Source: Microbacterium ginsengiterrae (lineage in GTDB: Bacteria; Actinomycetota; Actinomycetes; Actinomycetales; Microbacteriaceae). From it: a stretch of 64,000 bases of DNA. The position numbers were made by a program, and so were the translations under genes. This document shows positions 37,625 to 47,846 of this stretch, piece after piece. Each line of letters begins with the position of its first letter. Position 1 is the stretch's first letter. The stretch spans positions 2,728,001 to 2,792,000 of the forward strand of contig NZ_JACHMU010000001.1 in the NCBI RefSeq assembly GCF_014205075.1. Reading direction: 5' to 3'. Below the pieces are notes generated by a model. It did not search any database, was not told where the DNA came from, and saw only the letters and a program-made list of their open reading frames with translations.

Positions 37625-39354
37625 CAGCGCTCTCCCTCGCTTCCGGCGTTCGTGGATCTCTCGCCCGCGAGGGCTTCTGCGCGTTTGCGCTCGGCGATGG
37701 TCTGGCGGCGCTCCGCCTCGCCCTGCGCACGGCGGTTCTTCGCCCCTCGTCCGGCCTTGACCGGCGCGACCTGTCGATACTGCGACCGTGCCTGGTAGAC
37801 CGCTCCGAGCGCATCGGGGTCGAGGCCGGAGAGCTTGTGTCCTCCGCCGAAGAACTTCGTGCGGGCGAGGATCTGCATCACCGGATGGGTGAAGATCACG
37901 AAGATGAAGACGTCGATCAGCGTCGTGAGCCCGAGTGTGAAGGCGAAGCCCTTCACAGTCGAGTCCGCGAGGATGTACAGCACGACGGCGGCGAGGATGT
38001 TGATCGACTTCGAGATGTAGATCGTGCGCTTCGCGCGCCCCCAGCCGTCCTCGACGGCGCTCGTGATCGACTTCCCGTCGCGCAACTCGTCTCGTATGCG
38101 CTCGAAGTACACGATGAACGAGTCCGCCGTGAATCCGATCGACACGATCAGACCGGCCACACCCGCCAGGGACAGGCGGAATCCGAGGCGCCAGGCGAGG
38201 ATGCAGACGATGACGTAGGTCAGCACACCCATGACGGCGATCGATGCGATGATCACCGTGCCGAGGGCGCGATAGCTCAGCAGCGAGTACACCGCGACGA
38301 GCGCGAGGCCGATGAGACCGGCGATGAGACCGATCTGGAGCTGCTGGCTTCCCAGGGTCGCCGAGACCGTGTCGGAACTCTCCGTCGTGAAGCTGAGTGG
38401 CAGCGCACCGTACTTCAGTTGGTCGGCCAGGGTCTTCGCCGACTCCTGCGTGAACGAGCCGGAGATGCTCGGTCGCCCGTCGAGGATCTGCGCGTTCATC
38501 CGCGGTGCGGAGATGACCGAGCCGTCGAGCACGAAGGCGAACTGGTCGCGCGGGCTGAGGCCCTGAAGCTGGTTCTGGTAGAGACGCTGGCTGATCTTCC
38601 CGAAGACCTCGGTGCCGTGGCTGTCGAGGGTGAGGTTGACCGTCCAGGCGCCGGACTGCGGGTCGCGACCGCTCGTGGCGTCCTTGATCGAGTCGCCGGA
38701 GAGCTCGGTCGGGCCGAGGATGTACTTGATCGTGCGGGTGTCGTCGCACGTGATGAGCGGCTGGTCGTCCGGAGCCTCGGCCGCGAGGTTGTCGGGGTTC
38801 GCGCAGTCGTACGCGAGGAACTCGCCCTGCAGCTTCTCCGTGACCCAGGCCATGTCACTGCCGTCGGTCGGCTCAGTGGTGGGCTCGGCGTTGGCGGAGG
38901 GATCAGGGCTCGGGTACGGCGTGGCGTTGCCGTCCTCGCCGATGAACTCCGTGGCCGGGTCGCCGGCGAACAGGACCGCCCGGAACTCGAGCTGGGCGCT
39001 CGCCTGGATACGTGCCCTGGTCTCCTCGTCGGCCACACCGGGGATCTGGACGACGATGTTGCGTCCGCCCTCGGTCGTGATGTCCGCCTCCGCGACACCG
39101 GAGGCATCCACGCGCTGACGGATGATGGATGCCGCCTGGTCGAGCTGCTCCTGCGTCGGATCTGCCCCGTCCTCGGTGACGGCGCTGAGGACGATCTGCG
39201 TGCCGCCCTGCAGGTCGAGGGCGAGTTCAGGCGTCCAGGAACTCTGCTTGAAGCCGTACACACCGAGCGCATTGATGCCGAACAGGGCTGCGGTCACGAT
39301 GAGAAGGCTCAGGAGCACCTTCCACGCATGGCGGACAGGAGAAGATGAGGCCAC
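37624..39354 (-). CDS. secD: protein translocase subunit SecD
   Basis: A 576-residue membrane protein working with SecF to pull exported proteins across the membrane. N-terminal helix (about 10-32), DLQGGTQIVL, a large extracytoplasmic P1 domain with a low-complexity acidic insert (NATPYPSPDPSANAEPTTEP), then five helices with IGLALVAVYSLLSYRALG and GFTADSFIVYFERIRDEL. The C-terminal tail is basic and Glu-rich. The start is GTG with a weak ribosome binding site. Confidence 0.96.
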   Translation of the reverse strand: MASSSPVRHAWKVLLSLLIVTAALFGINALGVYGFKQSSWTPELALDLQGGTQIVLSAVTEDGADPTQEQLDQAASIIRQRVDASGVAEADITTEGGRNIVVQIPGVADEETRARIQASAQLEFRAVLFAGDPATEFIGEDGNATPYPSPDPSANAEPTTEPTDGSDMAWVTEKLQGEFLAYDCANPDNLAAEAPDDQPLITCDDTRTIKYILGPTELSGDSIKDATSGRDPQSGAWTVNLTLDSHGTEVFGKISQRLYQNQLQGLSPRDQFAFVLDGSVISAPRMNAQILDGRPSISGSFTQESAKTLADQLKYGALPLSFTTESSDTVSATLGSQQLQIGLIAGLIGLALVAVYSLLSYRALGTVIIASIAVMGVLTYVIVCILAWRLGFRLSLAGVAGLIVSIGFTADSFIVYFERIRDELRDGKSITSAVEDGWGRAKRTIYISKSINILAAVVLYILADSTVKGFAFTLGLTTLIDVFIFVIFTHPVMQILARTKFFGGGHKLSGLDPDALGAVYQARSQYRQVAPVKAGRGAKNRRAQGEAERRQTIAERKRAEALAGERSTNAGSEGER

Positions 39355-39407
39355 GGATGTTCAGCTTTCTGCGAGACCGGGGGGACCAGACAGGACCAGC
39401 GAAGAGC

Positions 39408-39815
39408 TTACTGGTTGTCTGAGTCCCGCTCGAGACGCGCGCGGGTCTGCTCCGGCGTCTCCAGCTCGACCGCGGGGGCGGACTCCTCGATCACGCTCTC
39501 GTGGGTCTCTGCGGCCAGTGCGGCGTCGGCGTCGACGATGACGTCCTTCGGCTCGACGACGCGGAGGATGGCCTGGCTGTGCACCTCGATGACCGTGCCG
39601 GGCGCGATCTCGACGAGAGCCGGCGAGTCGAGGTCATCGGCGTCGTACGCGACGATCGTGCCGTAGAGACCGCCCTGAAGGAGCACCTTGGCGCCGGGGA
39701 CCGTCTTGGTCGCCTTCTCCTCCTGCTCGGCCTTCATCTGCTTCTGGCGCTTGCGCGTGTTGATGAACATGAAGACGAGCAGCACGGCGAGGAGGCCGAA
39801 GAGGATGATTTCCAT
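39408..39815 (-). CDS. yajC: preprotein translocase subunit YajC
   Basis: A 135-residue accessory subunit of SecDF. One N-terminal helix (residues 2-18), a basic stop (NTRKRQKQMK), the conserved LLQGGLYGTIVAYDADD beta region, and an acidic C-terminal extension. It is the first gene of yajC-secD-secF, 53 bases before secD. Confidence 0.94.
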   Translation of the reverse strand: MEIILFGLLAVLLVFMFINTRKRQKQMKAEQEEKATKTVPGAKVLLQGGLYGTIVAYDADDLDSPALVEIAPGTVIEVHSQAILRVVEPKDVIVDADAALAAETHESVIEESAPAVELETPEQTRARLERDSDNQ

Positions 39816-39837
39816 CAGGCGGAGCCTTTCGAAGAGC

Positions 39838-39893
39838 GCACGCCGATCGTGGCGTGCAAGAGATTGGGGGGGTTGAAGTCTTCAGCGATTATA
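39838..39893 (-). promoter_or_regulatory. yajC-secDF promoter and leader hairpin
   Basis: A perfect minus-strand TATAAT (39893-39888) overlaps the ruvB stop codon; no good -35 is visible at 17 bases. The leader of about 66 bases contains a perfect 7-bp hairpin GCACGCC/GGCGTGC (39857-39838). Confidence 0.5.
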
Positions 39894-40929
39894 GGTCATC
39901 GAACAATGCGGCACCCTCCGGATGGGGCACGCCGAGATGGCGGTACGCCTCCGGCATCGCGACCCGGCCGCGCGGCGTCCGCCCGAGGAAACCGATACGG
40001 ACGAGGTACGGCTCGACGACGCTCTCGACGGTCTCGGCCTCCTCCCCCACGGCGACGGCGAGGGTGCTCAGCCCGACCGGTCCACCGCGGAAGCGGCGCA
40101 CGAGCATGTCGAGGACCGCGCGGTCCAGCCGGTCCAGCCCGATCGGATCCACGTCGTAGAGGTCGAGCGCTGCGGTGACGTCCGCGATCGTCGCCTCTCC
40201 GTGGCCGCGGTGCACGAGGGCGTAGTCGCGCACGCGGCGCAGCAGGCGGTTCGCGATCCGAGGGGTGCCTCGTGACCGTCGCGCGATCTCGTGGCGCGCG
40301 TCGTCCGGCATCGTGACGTCGAGCACGCTCGACGAGCGCCGGATGACCTTCTCGAGATCGCCGTCGTCGTAGAACTCCAGGTGTCCGGTGAACCCGAAAC
40401 GATCCCGCAGCGGGTTCGGGAGCAGACCGGAACGCGTGGTGGCCCCGACGAGCGTGAAGGGTGCGAGGTCGAGAGGGATGCTCGTGGCTCCTGCGCCTTT
40501 GCCGACCATGATGTCGATACGGAAGTCCTCCATCGCGAGGTAGAGCATCTCCTCCGCGGAGCGCGCCATGCGGTGGATCTCGTCGATGAACAGCACCTCG
40601 CCGGGCACGAGGCTCGACAGCAGGGCGGCGAGGTCGCCCGCATGCTGGATCGCCGGGCCGCTCGAGAGCCGCAGCGGTCGCTCGCTCTCGTGCGCGATGA
40701 TCATCGCGAGCGTCGTCTTGCCCAGTCCCGGTGGTCCGGCGAGCAGGATGTGGTCGGCCGGCCGGTTCTGGATCCTCGCTGCGTCGAGCAGCAGTTGCAG
40801 CTGCCCCCGCACCTTGGGCTGGCCGACGAACTCGCCGAGGCTCGCCGGGCGCAGGGCGCCTTCGATGGCGAGCTCTGTCTCGTCGAGGGGCTCTGCCGGA
40901 TTCCGGCCGTCTGCACTGTCGTCAACCAC
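39889..40929 (-). CDS. ruvB: Holliday junction branch migration helicase RuvB
   Basis: A hexameric AAA+ motor of 346 residues. Walker [10 protein letters not shown] is at 65-73, Walker [11 protein letters not shown] follows, then sensor 1 GATTRSGLL and a C-terminal winged helix ([20 protein letters not shown]). The GTG start lies eight bases inside the 3' end of ruvA, so the two are coupled. Confidence 0.97.
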   Translation of the reverse strand: MVDDSADGRNPAEPLDETELAIEGALRPASLGEFVGQPKVRGQLQLLLDAARIQNRPADHILLAGPPGLGKTTLAMIIAHESERPLRLSSGPAIQHAGDLAALLSSLVPGEVLFIDEIHRMARSAEEMLYLAMEDFRIDIMVGKGAGATSIPLDLAPFTLVGATTRSGLLPNPLRDRFGFTGHLEFYDDGDLEKVIRRSSSVLDVTMPDDARHEIARRSRGTPRIANRLLRRVRDYALVHRGHGEATIADVTAALDLYDVDPIGLDRLDRAVLDMLVRRFRGGPVGLSTLAVAVGEEAETVESVVEPYLVRIGFLGRTPRGRVAMPEAYRHLGVPHPEGAALFDDL

Positions 40930-41545
40930 GGCCGGCTCCGGTCTTGGCCGGCCCGAGGGCGGCCAACGCCTGCCGCAGCAGGGCGGCGACCGATGCGCGG
41001 TCGGATTCGCTCGCGACCGCCGCGGTCTCGACGGCGGCGTCTCCGGCGACCTTCTCCGACCAGCCGAGTCCCACGAGCGCCGCGGTCACCTGGTCGATGA
41101 CGGCCTCGGCACCGGATGGTGCGCGACCCGCAGGCACCGCAGTCGGCGGCTGCAGCTTGCCCGCCAACTGCACGACGATGAGTTTCGCCGTCTTGGGTCC
41201 GATCCCGGAGACGCGCCGGAACGGCGCGTCGTCATCGTCGGCCACCGCGGAGGCGATCTGGTCGACCGTGAGGTGCCCGAGGACCCCGAGAGCGGACTTC
41301 GGCCCGACTCCGGTGACGCTCAGAAGCTGTGTGAACACCTCGAGCTCGATGCGCTCCGCGAACCCGAACAGCGTGAGGGCGTCCTCGCGCACGATCAGGC
41401 TCGTGTGCAGGCGGATCTCCTCACCGGGGTGCGCCGTGTGCGCGACATCCGCCGGCACGAAGACGAAGAAGCCGACACCGCCGACCTCGATGACGACGTG
41501 GTCGGCGCCGGTGGACAGCACGGATCCGCGCAGCGAAGAGATCAT
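40922..41545 (-). CDS. ruvA: Holliday junction branch migration protein RuvA
   Basis: Tetrameric junction-binding protein of 207 residues: an OB-fold N-terminus ([10 protein letters not shown]), two helix-hairpin-helix motifs ([31 protein letters not shown]) and a C-terminal RuvB-binding domain ([19 protein letters not shown]). A TAGGCT hexamer six bases before the ATG suggests a leaderless message in addition to read-through from ruvC. Confidence 0.96.
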   Translation of the reverse strand: MISSLRGSVLSTGADHVVIEVGGVGFFVFVPADVAHTAHPGEEIRLHTSLIVREDALTLFGFAERIELEVFTQLLSVTGVGPKSALGVLGHLTVDQIASAVADDDDAPFRRVSGIGPKTAKLIVVQLAGKLQPPTAVPAGRAPSGAEAVIDQVTAALVGLGWSEKVAGDAAVETAAVASESDRASVAALLRQALAALGPAKTGAGRG

Positions 41546-41566
41546 CTCCCCAGCCTACGATCCGGA

Positions 41567-41582
41567 TCGTATCTATGTTCGA
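41567..41582 (-). promoter_or_regulatory. LexA-like SOS box ahead of ruvA
   Basis: Minus-strand TCGAACATAGATACGA matches the actinobacterial SOS box TCGAAC-n4-GTTCGA at 10 of 12 defined bases; the first half is perfect. It spans the ruvC stop codon and lies about 20 bases before ruvA. Beside it is a perfect 16-bp palindrome TACGATCCGGATCGTA (41556-41571), which may be a second operator or chance. Confidence 0.45.
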
Positions 41583-42139
41583 GCGACACGCTCGGCTTCG
41601 GCCCATGCTCGCTGCGCCGGGGTCAGGGTGCCGGCCGCGACGGCCGTGGCCGCTCCCCCGCGCCATGCGTGGCACAGGGCGATCGCCAGTGCGTCCGCGG
41701 CGTCGGCGGGCTGCGGAGGGGCGTCCAGCCGCAGGATGCGGGCGATCATCGCCTGGACCTGTCTCTTGTCGGCCGAGCCGTACCCGGTGACGGCTGCCTT
41801 GACCTCGCTCGGGGTGTGGGTGGCCGCCGGAAGCCCCGCCTCTGCGGCGAGCAGCAGGGCGACACCACTGGCCTGGGCAGTCGCCATGACGGTGTGGCTG
41901 TTGTGCTGCGCGAACACGCGCTCCACCGCCACGGCCTCGGGCTGATGTGCGACGAGCGCGGTGCGGATGCCGCGCGCGACCGCGGCCAGCCGGTCGCCGA
42001 TGGGGGCTTCGGGGGGCGTGCGGATCACGCCGACGTGGACGAGAGTGGCGCGCCGCGAACGATCGACGTCGACGATGCCGATGCCGCACCGGGTGAGGCC
42101 GGGGTCGATGCCCAGGACGCGAAGAGAGGAAGCCGCCAC
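41573..42139 (-). CDS. ruvC: crossover junction endodeoxyribonuclease RuvC
   Basis: Resolves Holliday junctions. The 188-residue RNase H fold has the first catalytic Asp12 in [14 protein letters not shown], Glu in [24 protein letters not shown] and the last acidic pair in [13 protein letters not shown]. The start is GTG; TACGCT lies only six bases upstream, so ruvC is probably translated from a leaderless mRNA. Confidence 0.96.
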   Translation of the reverse strand: MAASSLRVLGIDPGLTRCGIGIVDVDRSRRATLVHVGVIRTPPEAPIGDRLAAVARGIRTALVAHQPEAVAVERVFAQHNSHTVMATAQASGVALLLAAEAGLPAATHTPSEVKAAVTGYGSADKRQVQAMIARILRLDAPPQPADAADALAIALCHAWRGGAATAVAAGTLTPAQRAWAEAERVART

Positions 42140-42195
42140 TCCCCCAGCGTATTGGCGTGGGGTGGTGGCGGCTTCGAGGACGCGCTGTGGGTCCG

Positions 42196-42957
42196 TCAGT
42201 CCTCGTCGTTCTGCAGTTCGGCCTGCACCTCTGCGGACAGGTCGAGGTTGCTGAAGACGTTCTGGACGTCGTCGCTGTCCTCGAGTGCGTCGATCACGCG
42301 GAAGATCTTGCGGGCGGTGTCGGCGTCGACCTCCACCTTGAGGTTCGGAACGAACTCGACGTCGGCGGACTCGTACTCGATGCCGGCCTCGACGAGCGCG
42401 GTGCGGACCGCCACCATGTCGGTGGCCTCGGCGATCACCTGGAAGCCCTCGGCGTGGGGTTCGATCTCCTCTGCACCGGCCTCCAGAGCGGCCATCATGA
42501 GGTCATCCTCGGTCGTCCCTTCCGAGCTGACGACGATGACGCCCTTGCGCTCGAAGTTGTAGGCGACGCTTCCCGGGTCAGCGAGGTTTCCGCCGTTGCG
42601 GCTGAGCGCCGTGCGCACCTCCGCCGCCGCGCGGTTCTTGTTGTCGGTCAGACACTCGATCATGAGCGCGACGCCGCCGGGAGCGTAGCCCTCGTACATG
42701 ATCGAGGTGTACTCGACCGCTTCGCCGCCGATCCCGGCACCGCGCTTGATCGCACGGTCGATGTTGTCCTTCGGGACGGAGGTCTTCTTCGCCTTGAGGA
42801 CCGCGTCGTACAGGGTCGGATTGCCGGCGAGGTCGGCGCCGCCGAGCTTGGCCGCGACCTCGATGTTCTTGATGAGCTTGGCCCACGACTTCGCGCGCCT
42901 GGAGTCGATGACCGCCTTCTTGTGCTTGGTCGTCGCCCACTTGGAATGCCCGGACAT
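42196..42957 (-). CDS. YebC/PmpR family protein
   Basis: A 253-residue member of the YebC family, described both as DNA-binding regulators and, more recently, as ribosome-associated factors helping at proline runs. The N-terminal signature [40 protein letters not shown], and [20 protein letters not shown] are canonical. The tail is acidic. ATG at 42957 follows CGGAGAG. It precedes ruvC, the usual yebC-ruvCAB order. Confidence 0.95.
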   Translation of the reverse strand: MSGHSKWATTKHKKAVIDSRRAKSWAKLIKNIEVAAKLGGADLAGNPTLYDAVLKAKKTSVPKDNIDRAIKRGAGIGGEAVEYTSIMYEGYAPGGVALMIECLTDNKNRAAAEVRTALSRNGGNLADPGSVAYNFERKGVIVVSSEGTTEDDLMMAALEAGAEEIEPHAEGFQVIAEATDMVAVRTALVEAGIEYESADVEFVPNLKVEVDADTARKIFRVIDALEDSDDVQNVFSNLDLSAEVQAELQNDED

Positions 42958-43069
42958 ATCTCTCCGCTCGTCGCCTTCGCCCACGGGGTGCGCCCAGGGC
43001 GTCGTCCATTCTAGCGAACTGCTTCCAAGACGCCTTGTCGGCCGCTTGCCACGGTGGGACACTGTGAGC

Positions 43070-44434
43070 GTGGACGAACGGGAGCGTGCTCTCGACACCG
43101 CTCACCGCCGCGCCGGCGAGTTCCTCGGAACGCTCGACGAACGCCCGGTGTGGCCGCGTGCGAGTCTGGACGAGATGCTGTCGGCGTTCGGCGGACCGTT
43201 ACCGGAGGACGGCGCCGATGCCGCCACGGTGGTGGACGAGATCGCCCGGCTGGCCGACCCGGGGCTCGTCGCGATACCTGGTGGCAGGTTCTTCGGGTTC
43301 GTGATCGGTGGCACCCAGCCCGCCGCACTCGCGGCCGACTGGCTGGTGTCCGCATGGGATCAGAACTCCGGTTCCTCCCTGCTCACTCCGGCGACGGTGG
43401 CCATGGAACGCGTCGCCGGCGAATGGATGCTCGACCTGCTCGGCCTTCCTGCGACCGCGAGCGTGGGGTTCGTGACCGGCGGGCAGCTGGCGAACTTCGC
43501 GTGCTTGGCCGCCGCACGTGCGGCGGTGCTGTCACGGGTCGGATGGGATGTCGCCGAGAACGGCCTGCGTTCGGCACCGGAGATCCGGTTCGTCGTGGGT
43601 GCGGACCGGCACAGTTCGATCGACCGTGCGGCGCGTTTCCTCGGGATCGGCACGCGCGAGATCGTGATCGTGGACTCGGACGACCAGGGACGGATGCGCC
43701 CCGGCGCTCTCGCGCGGGCTCTCGATGCCGAGGACGGTCCGCTCATCGTGTGCATGCAGGCCGGCGAGGTGCACACCGGAGCGTTCGACGACTTCGACCT
43801 TCTGATCCCGATCGCCCGGCGGCACCGCGCCTGGGTGCACGTCGACGGCGCATTCGGCCTCTGGGCCGCGGCGTCGCCGTCGTTGCGCGCCCTCATGGCA
43901 GGTGCGGATGCCGCCGACTCCTGGGCCACCGACGCGCACAAGACGCTGAACGTGCCCTACGACTGCGGCATGGCGATCGTGCGGGATCCGGCGGATTCGA
44001 TCGCCGCGTTCCGCACCGGGGGCGACTACCTCATCTACTCGGGCCTGGACCCATGGGATGTGACCCCGGAACTGTCACGCCGCGCCCGCGGGGTACCGGC
44101 GTGGGCGGCGTTGCGCGCACTCGGCCGCTCCGGTGTGGCGCGGATGCTCGACCGGCTGCATGCGAACGCCGTCGCGATGGCGAGGGGGCTCGCCGGCATC
44201 GACCGCGTCGAGGTGCTCAACGACGTCGACTACACGCAGGTGATGTTCTGCCTCGACTCGGACGACGCCACCCGCGCTCTCGGTGCGGCGATCCTCGCCG
44301 ACGGCACCTCGGCGATGACGGGCGCGGAGTGGAGGGGTCGCGCCGTGCTGCGCTGCTCGATGTCGTCGTGGGTGACCACCGACGGCGACGTCGCTCGGAC
44401 CGTCGCGGCGATCAGAGACCTCGTGGCCGCGTAG
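43070..44434 (+). CDS. PLP-dependent decarboxylase (group II type)
   Basis: A fold-type I enzyme of 454 residues from GTG at 43070 (another GTG lies two codons earlier). His181 ([10 protein letters not shown]) stacks on the cofactor, Asp259 is in HVDGAFG, and Lys291 in [14 protein letters not shown] is the Schiff-base lysine. The layout fits aromatic-amino-acid or glutamate decarboxylase relatives, but no substrate can be assigned. A possible promoter, TTGTCG-17-GACACT, ends six bases before 43070, so translation may be leaderless. The gene borders the vitamin B6 cluster, which may be only coincidence. Confidence 0.87.
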   Translation: MDERERALDTAHRRAGEFLGTLDERPVWPRASLDEMLSAFGGPLPEDGADAATVVDEIARLADPGLVAIPGGRFFGFVIGGTQPAALAADWLVSAWDQNSGSSLLTPATVAMERVAGEWMLDLLGLPATASVGFVTGGQLANFACLAAARAAVLSRVGWDVAENGLRSAPEIRFVVGADRHSSIDRAARFLGIGTREIVIVDSDDQGRMRPGALARALDAEDGPLIVCMQAGEVHTGAFDDFDLLIPIARRHRAWVHVDGAFGLWAAASPSLRALMAGADAADSWATDAHKTLNVPYDCGMAIVRDPADSIAAFRTGGDYLIYSGLDPWDVTPELSRRARGVPAWAALRALGRSGVARMLDRLHANAVAMARGLAGIDRVEVLNDVDYTQVMFCLDSDDATRALGAAILADGTSAMTGAEWRGRAVLRCSMSSWVTTDGDVARTVAAIRDLVAA

Positions 44435-44951
44435 CCGGATCGGCCGGGAGGCGCACCGGCGCGTCCATGGATGCCGACGGCGTCCAGTTCGCCCAGTCCT
44501 CGTCGAGCGGCCAGGCGCCGTCCCGGATGAATCCCTCCGCCGCGTGGTCCGCGAGCGAGCGGACGGCGGCGGCCTGCGCGGGCGTGAAGCGCCCCTGTTC
44601 GACGCTGGCGGCGAGCTCGTCATCGTCCTTCAACCAGATGTCCTCCGTGCCCACGTGCTCGGCGTCCACCCAGATGTCCAGCACGAGGTCCCTGGAGAAC
44701 ACCCCGGCCTGTTCGCCGGCGACGCGCACGTGCGGAAGCTCGAGGTTCACGTAGGCGCCCTCCGCCGCGGAGGGCACGGCTCCTGCCGGTTCATCCGCGG
44801 TCGCGTAGCGGTCGGGCTCGAGGAGGGCGACCGCGTCGCCCTCGCTCAGCCCGGCGTCGCCGACCGCCTCCCAACGATCTCCCCTCCTGCCGACGAGGCG
44901 CACCGTGCCGCCACTGGCGCTGACATCTGTGGAACCGATCGGCTGGCGCAT
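44412..44951 (-). CDS. DUF402 domain protein
   Basis: A 179-residue soluble protein. The C-terminal half matches DUF402 proteins: RDLVLDIWVDAEHVG, then LKDDDELAASVEQGRFTPAQ and WPLDEDWANWTP. Some family members are nucleoside phosphatases or fluoroacetyl-type hydrolases, so a phosphoesterase role is possible but unproved. TAGCGT six bases before ATG suggests a leaderless start. It lies nine bases before pdxT; its 3' end overlaps the convergent decarboxylase gene by 23 bases. Confidence 0.8.
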   Translation of the reverse strand: MRQPIGSTDVSASGGTVRLVGRRGDRWEAVGDAGLSEGDAVALLEPDRYATADEPAGAVPSAAEGAYVNLELPHVRVAGEQAGVFSRDLVLDIWVDAEHVGTEDIWLKDDDELAASVEQGRFTPAQAAAVRSLADHAAEGFIRDGAWPLDEDWANWTPSASMDAPVRLPADPATRPRGL

Positions 44952-44960
44952 GCGGCAACG

Positions 44961-45545
44961 CTACAGTGCCTGCAGCATCCGCTCGTGGAACCGGGCCTCC
45001 CCGCTGATCTCGGGGTGGAAGCTCAGGCCGATGAGCGCGCCCTGCTCGATGCCGACGATGCGGCCGTCGTCGAGAGCCGCGAGCACGCTCGCTCTCGCGC
45101 CGACGGACTCGATGACGGGGCCGCGGATGAACGCCGCCCGCACCGGACCACCGGGGAGAGTCGGCGTCCGCAGCTCCGCTTCGAAGGAGTCGACCTGCCG
45201 ACCGAAGGCGTTGCGACGCACGACCGCGTCGAGCCCGCCGAACGACTGCTGCCCGTCGATCGCGTCGACGACCTCGTCCGCGAGCATGATGAGCCCGGCG
45301 CAGGTGCCGAGCATCGGCATCCCATCTCGGATCGCCGCGCGGATCGGCTCGCGCATCCCGAAGGTGCGCGAGAGCTTGTCGATGACGCTGGACTCGCCGC
45401 CGGGGATCACCAGTGCATCCACGGCGGCGAGCTCTGACGGACGGCGGACCCGCACCGGGTCGGCTCCGAGCCGGCTCAGCAGCCGTTCGTGCTCCCGGAC
45501 GTCACCCTGCAGTGCGAGGACGCCGACGCGGGTCTTACCAGCCAC
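44961..45545 (-). CDS. pdxT: pyridoxal 5'-phosphate synthase glutaminase subunit PdxT
   Basis: Supplies ammonia to PdxS by hydrolysing glutamine. It is 194 residues, a class I amidotransferase with Cys82 ([12 protein letters not shown]), His177 and Glu179 (FHPEISGE) and the conserved VIPGGESS oxyanion strand. The start is GTG at 45545, 11 bases inside the 3' end of pdxS, which gives coupled synthesis of the two subunits; longer frames are not conserved. Confidence 0.96.
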   Translation of the reverse strand: MAGKTRVGVLALQGDVREHERLLSRLGADPVRVRRPSELAAVDALVIPGGESSVIDKLSRTFGMREPIRAAIRDGMPMLGTCAGLIMLADEVVDAIDGQQSFGGLDAVVRRNAFGRQVDSFEAELRTPTLPGGPVRAAFIRGPVIESVGARASVLAALDDGRIVGIEQGALIGLSFHPEISGEARFHERMLQAL

Positions 45546-46434
45546 GCTCGGCGAGGCGGTGAGGAGCGGGCAGGTCCGCGACGTTGATGCCGACCATCGC
45601 TTCGCCGAGGCCACGAGAGACCTCCGCGATGACGGCCGGGTCGTCGTGGAAGGTCGTCGCCTTGACGATGGCCGCGGCACGGGCGACCGGGTCGCCGGAC
45701 TTGAAGATGCCCGAGCCGACGAACACGCCGTCCGCTCCGAGCTGCATCATCATCGCGGCATCCGCCGGCGTGGCCACACCACCGGCGACGAACAGCACGA
45801 CGGGCAGCTCTCCGGTCTCGGCGATCTCCGCGACGAGCTCGTACGGCGCCTGGAGCTCCTTGGCCGCGACGTAGAGCTCATCCTTCGGAAGCGCGGTGAG
45901 CGCAGCGATCTCGCCACGGATCTTCCGGATGTGCTTCATCGCCTCCGAGACATCCCCTGTCCCCGCCTCGCCCTTGGAGCGGATCATCGCCGCACCCTCG
46001 TTGATGCGGCGCAGCGCTTCGCCGAGGTTGGTGGCGCCGCACACGAACGGGACGGTGAAGTCGTACTTGTCGATGTGGTTGACGTAGTCGGCGGGCGAGA
46101 GGACCTCCGACTCGTCGATGTAGTCGACCCCGAGTTCCTGGAGCACCTGCGCCTCGACGAAGTGGCCGATGCGCGCCTTGGCCATGACCGGGATCGAGAC
46201 CGCCTCGATGATGCTGTCGATCATGTCGGGGTCGCTCATGCGGGACACACCGCCCTGGGCGCGGATGTCGGCCGGGACGCGCTCGAGGGCCATGACCGCC
46301 ACGGCTCCGGCGTCCTCGGCGATCTTCGCCTGTTCCGCGGTGACGACGTCCATGATGACGCCGCCCTTGAGCATCTCGGCGAGACCGCGCTTCACGCGCG
46401 CCGATCCGGTGGTGGACTTCTCGACGTCGGACAT
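45535..46434 (-). CDS. pdxS: pyridoxal 5'-phosphate synthase lyase subunit PdxS
   Basis: Builds PLP from ribose 5-phosphate, glyceraldehyde 3-phosphate and PdxT-derived ammonia. It is 299 residues, a beta/alpha barrel with Asp29 ([13 protein letters not shown]), the imine-forming Lys86 ([16 protein letters not shown]) and the second lysine in [10 protein letters not shown]. Divergent from pdxR with a palindrome between them, so it is probably controlled by PdxR. Confidence 0.97.
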   Translation of the reverse strand: MSDVEKSTTGSARVKRGLAEMLKGGVIMDVVTAEQAKIAEDAGAVAVMALERVPADIRAQGGVSRMSDPDMIDSIIEAVSIPVMAKARIGHFVEAQVLQELGVDYIDESEVLSPADYVNHIDKYDFTVPFVCGATNLGEALRRINEGAAMIRSKGEAGTGDVSEAMKHIRKIRGEIAALTALPKDELYVAAKELQAPYELVAEIAETGELPVVLFVAGGVATPADAAMMMQLGADGVFVGSGIFKSGDPVARAAAIVKATTFHDDPAVIAEVSRGLGEAMVGINVADLPAPHRLAERGW

Positions 46435-46464
46435 GGTGGAGCCTCCTGTGCAGCCAGAACTTTC

Positions 46465-46509
46465 TTTGATCTAGGCCAAAACATACCATTGTGCGGGCGC
46501 CCGTAGACT
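46465..46509. promoter_or_regulatory. pdxS-pdxR intergenic operator and promoters
   Basis: An imperfect 16-bp palindrome TTTGATCTAGGCCAAA (46465-46480; 12 of 16 symmetric) sits between the divergent genes. Its reverse strand contains TTTGGCCTA, which resembles the C. glutamicum PdxR motif AAAGTGGWCTA in its core. On minus, TATGTT (46485-46480) is a candidate pdxS -10 overlapping the palindrome. On plus, TAGACT (46504-46509) is a candidate pdxR -10. One PdxR site could therefore control both genes. Confidence 0.55.
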
Positions 46510-46526
46510 CACATGACGGAGGTGTC

Positions 46527-47834
46527 ATGAGCGAGCAGATCACAGGACGCACGGCGGCGGAGATCGCCGACAGTGTCCGAGAGCTCCGCGAACGAGGCGT
46601 CCTCGCCCCCGGCACCCTCCTGCCGCCCGTGCGCGAACTGGCGGCGCGACTCGGCGTGAACAGGAACACGACGGTCGCCGCGTACCGACAGCTCTCCCAG
46701 GCCGGCATCGTCGTCAGTCGGGGCAGAGCCGGAACGATGCTCGTCGAGCACGACGCCGTGGCCCAGGAGGGCTATGCGAGCGACACCGTGCTCCGCGACG
46801 TGGGGACGGGAAATCCTGACCCTGCGTTGATCCCCGACCCATCGACCGTGCTCTCGAAGGTGTCCGGGCGGCCTGTGCTGTACGGCGAGCCCGTCATCGA
46901 CCCCGCGCTGGACGCGTGGGCGCGGGAGTGGATGTCCGCGGACCTCCCCGCTGAGGACTTCCGCATCACCGTGACCAGTGGCGCAGTGGATGCCGTCGAG
47001 CGGCTGCTCGCTCAGGCCCTCATGCGCGACGATGCGGTGGCCTTGGAGGATCCCTGTTTCCTCGCCAGCATCCACACCGTCCGTCTCGGCGGCTACCGCG
47101 CGGTCGCCGTGCCGGTCGACGAGGAGGGGATGACTGTCGACGGCCTGCGCGCCGCACTCGCCGACGGCGTCCGTGCCATCATCTGCACGCCGCGGGCCCA
47201 GAACCCGACGGGGGCGAGCCTCTCCCCCACGCGCGCCGCCGCACTGCGGGAGGTTCTCGCCGCGCATCCGTACGTGCTCGTCATCGAGGACGATCACTTC
47301 TCGATGCTGTCCGAGCGTCCGTACGAGAGTCTGATCAGCCCCACGCATCGCCGATTCGCCCTCGTGCGATCGGTGTCGAAGTTCCTCGGCCCCGACATGT
47401 GCCTCGCCGTCGCGGCGACGGACCCGGAGACCGCCGATCGTCTGGCGATGCGGTTGAGCCCTGGAACGACCTGGGTGAGCCATCTGTTGCAGCGCCTCGC
47501 TCTCGCGATGCTGACCGATGATGCCGCTCGCGCGACGATTCGCAGCGCGGCTGCGCACTACGCCGCACGCAACACGGCGTTCGCCGAGCGGTTGCGCGCG
47601 CGGGGCATTCCCGCCGAGCACGTCGACGGGATGAACCTCTGGGTGCGACTGCCCCGGCCGGCGCGCGAGGTCTCGGAGCACCTGATGCGGAGGGGGTGGC
47701 TGGTGCGGACGGGAGACGGTTTCGTCCTCGAGGACAAGACTGCCCCCTCCCATCACATCCGGTTGACGGTCCACGATCTCGGCGAGGAAGACGCCGATCA
47801 GCTCGTCGCGGACATCGCTGCCGCCGTGGGGTGA
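46527..47834 (+). CDS. pdxR: PdxR, MocR-type GntR regulator of PLP synthesis
   Basis: A 435-residue fusion of a GntR winged helix (about 8-75; LLPPVRELAARLGVNRNTTVAAYRQLSQAG) with an aminotransferase-like PLP-sensing domain, whose lysine is Lys285 in RSVSKFLGPDM. In related bacteria PdxR activates pdxST when PLP is scarce and represses itself. ATG follows ACGGAGGTGTC. It is divergent from pdxST and runs 12 bases ahead of pdxY, so all visible B6 genes are in one locus. Confidence 0.92.
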   Translation: MSEQITGRTAAEIADSVRELRERGVLAPGTLLPPVRELAARLGVNRNTTVAAYRQLSQAGIVVSRGRAGTMLVEHDAVAQEGYASDTVLRDVGTGNPDPALIPDPSTVLSKVSGRPVLYGEPVIDPALDAWAREWMSADLPAEDFRITVTSGAVDAVERLLAQALMRDDAVALEDPCFLASIHTVRLGGYRAVAVPVDEEGMTVDGLRAALADGVRAIICTPRAQNPTGASLSPTRAAALREVLAAHPYVLVIEDDHFSMLSERPYESLISPTHRRFALVRSVSKFLGPDMCLAVAATDPETADRLAMRLSPGTTWVSHLLQRLALAMLTDDAARATIRSAAAHYAARNTAFAERLRARGIPAEHVDGMNLWVRLPRPAREVSEHLMRRGWLVRTGDGFVLEDKTAPSHHIRLTVHDLGEEDADQLVADIAAAVG

Positions 47835-47846
47835 GAAGATCATGGG

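Noticed and set aside
36635-38749. 704-codon minus frame that looks like a SecD-SecF fusion
   Set aside because: The first half is the wrong frame of secD; real SecF begins at the ATG at 37624 that overlaps the secD stop.
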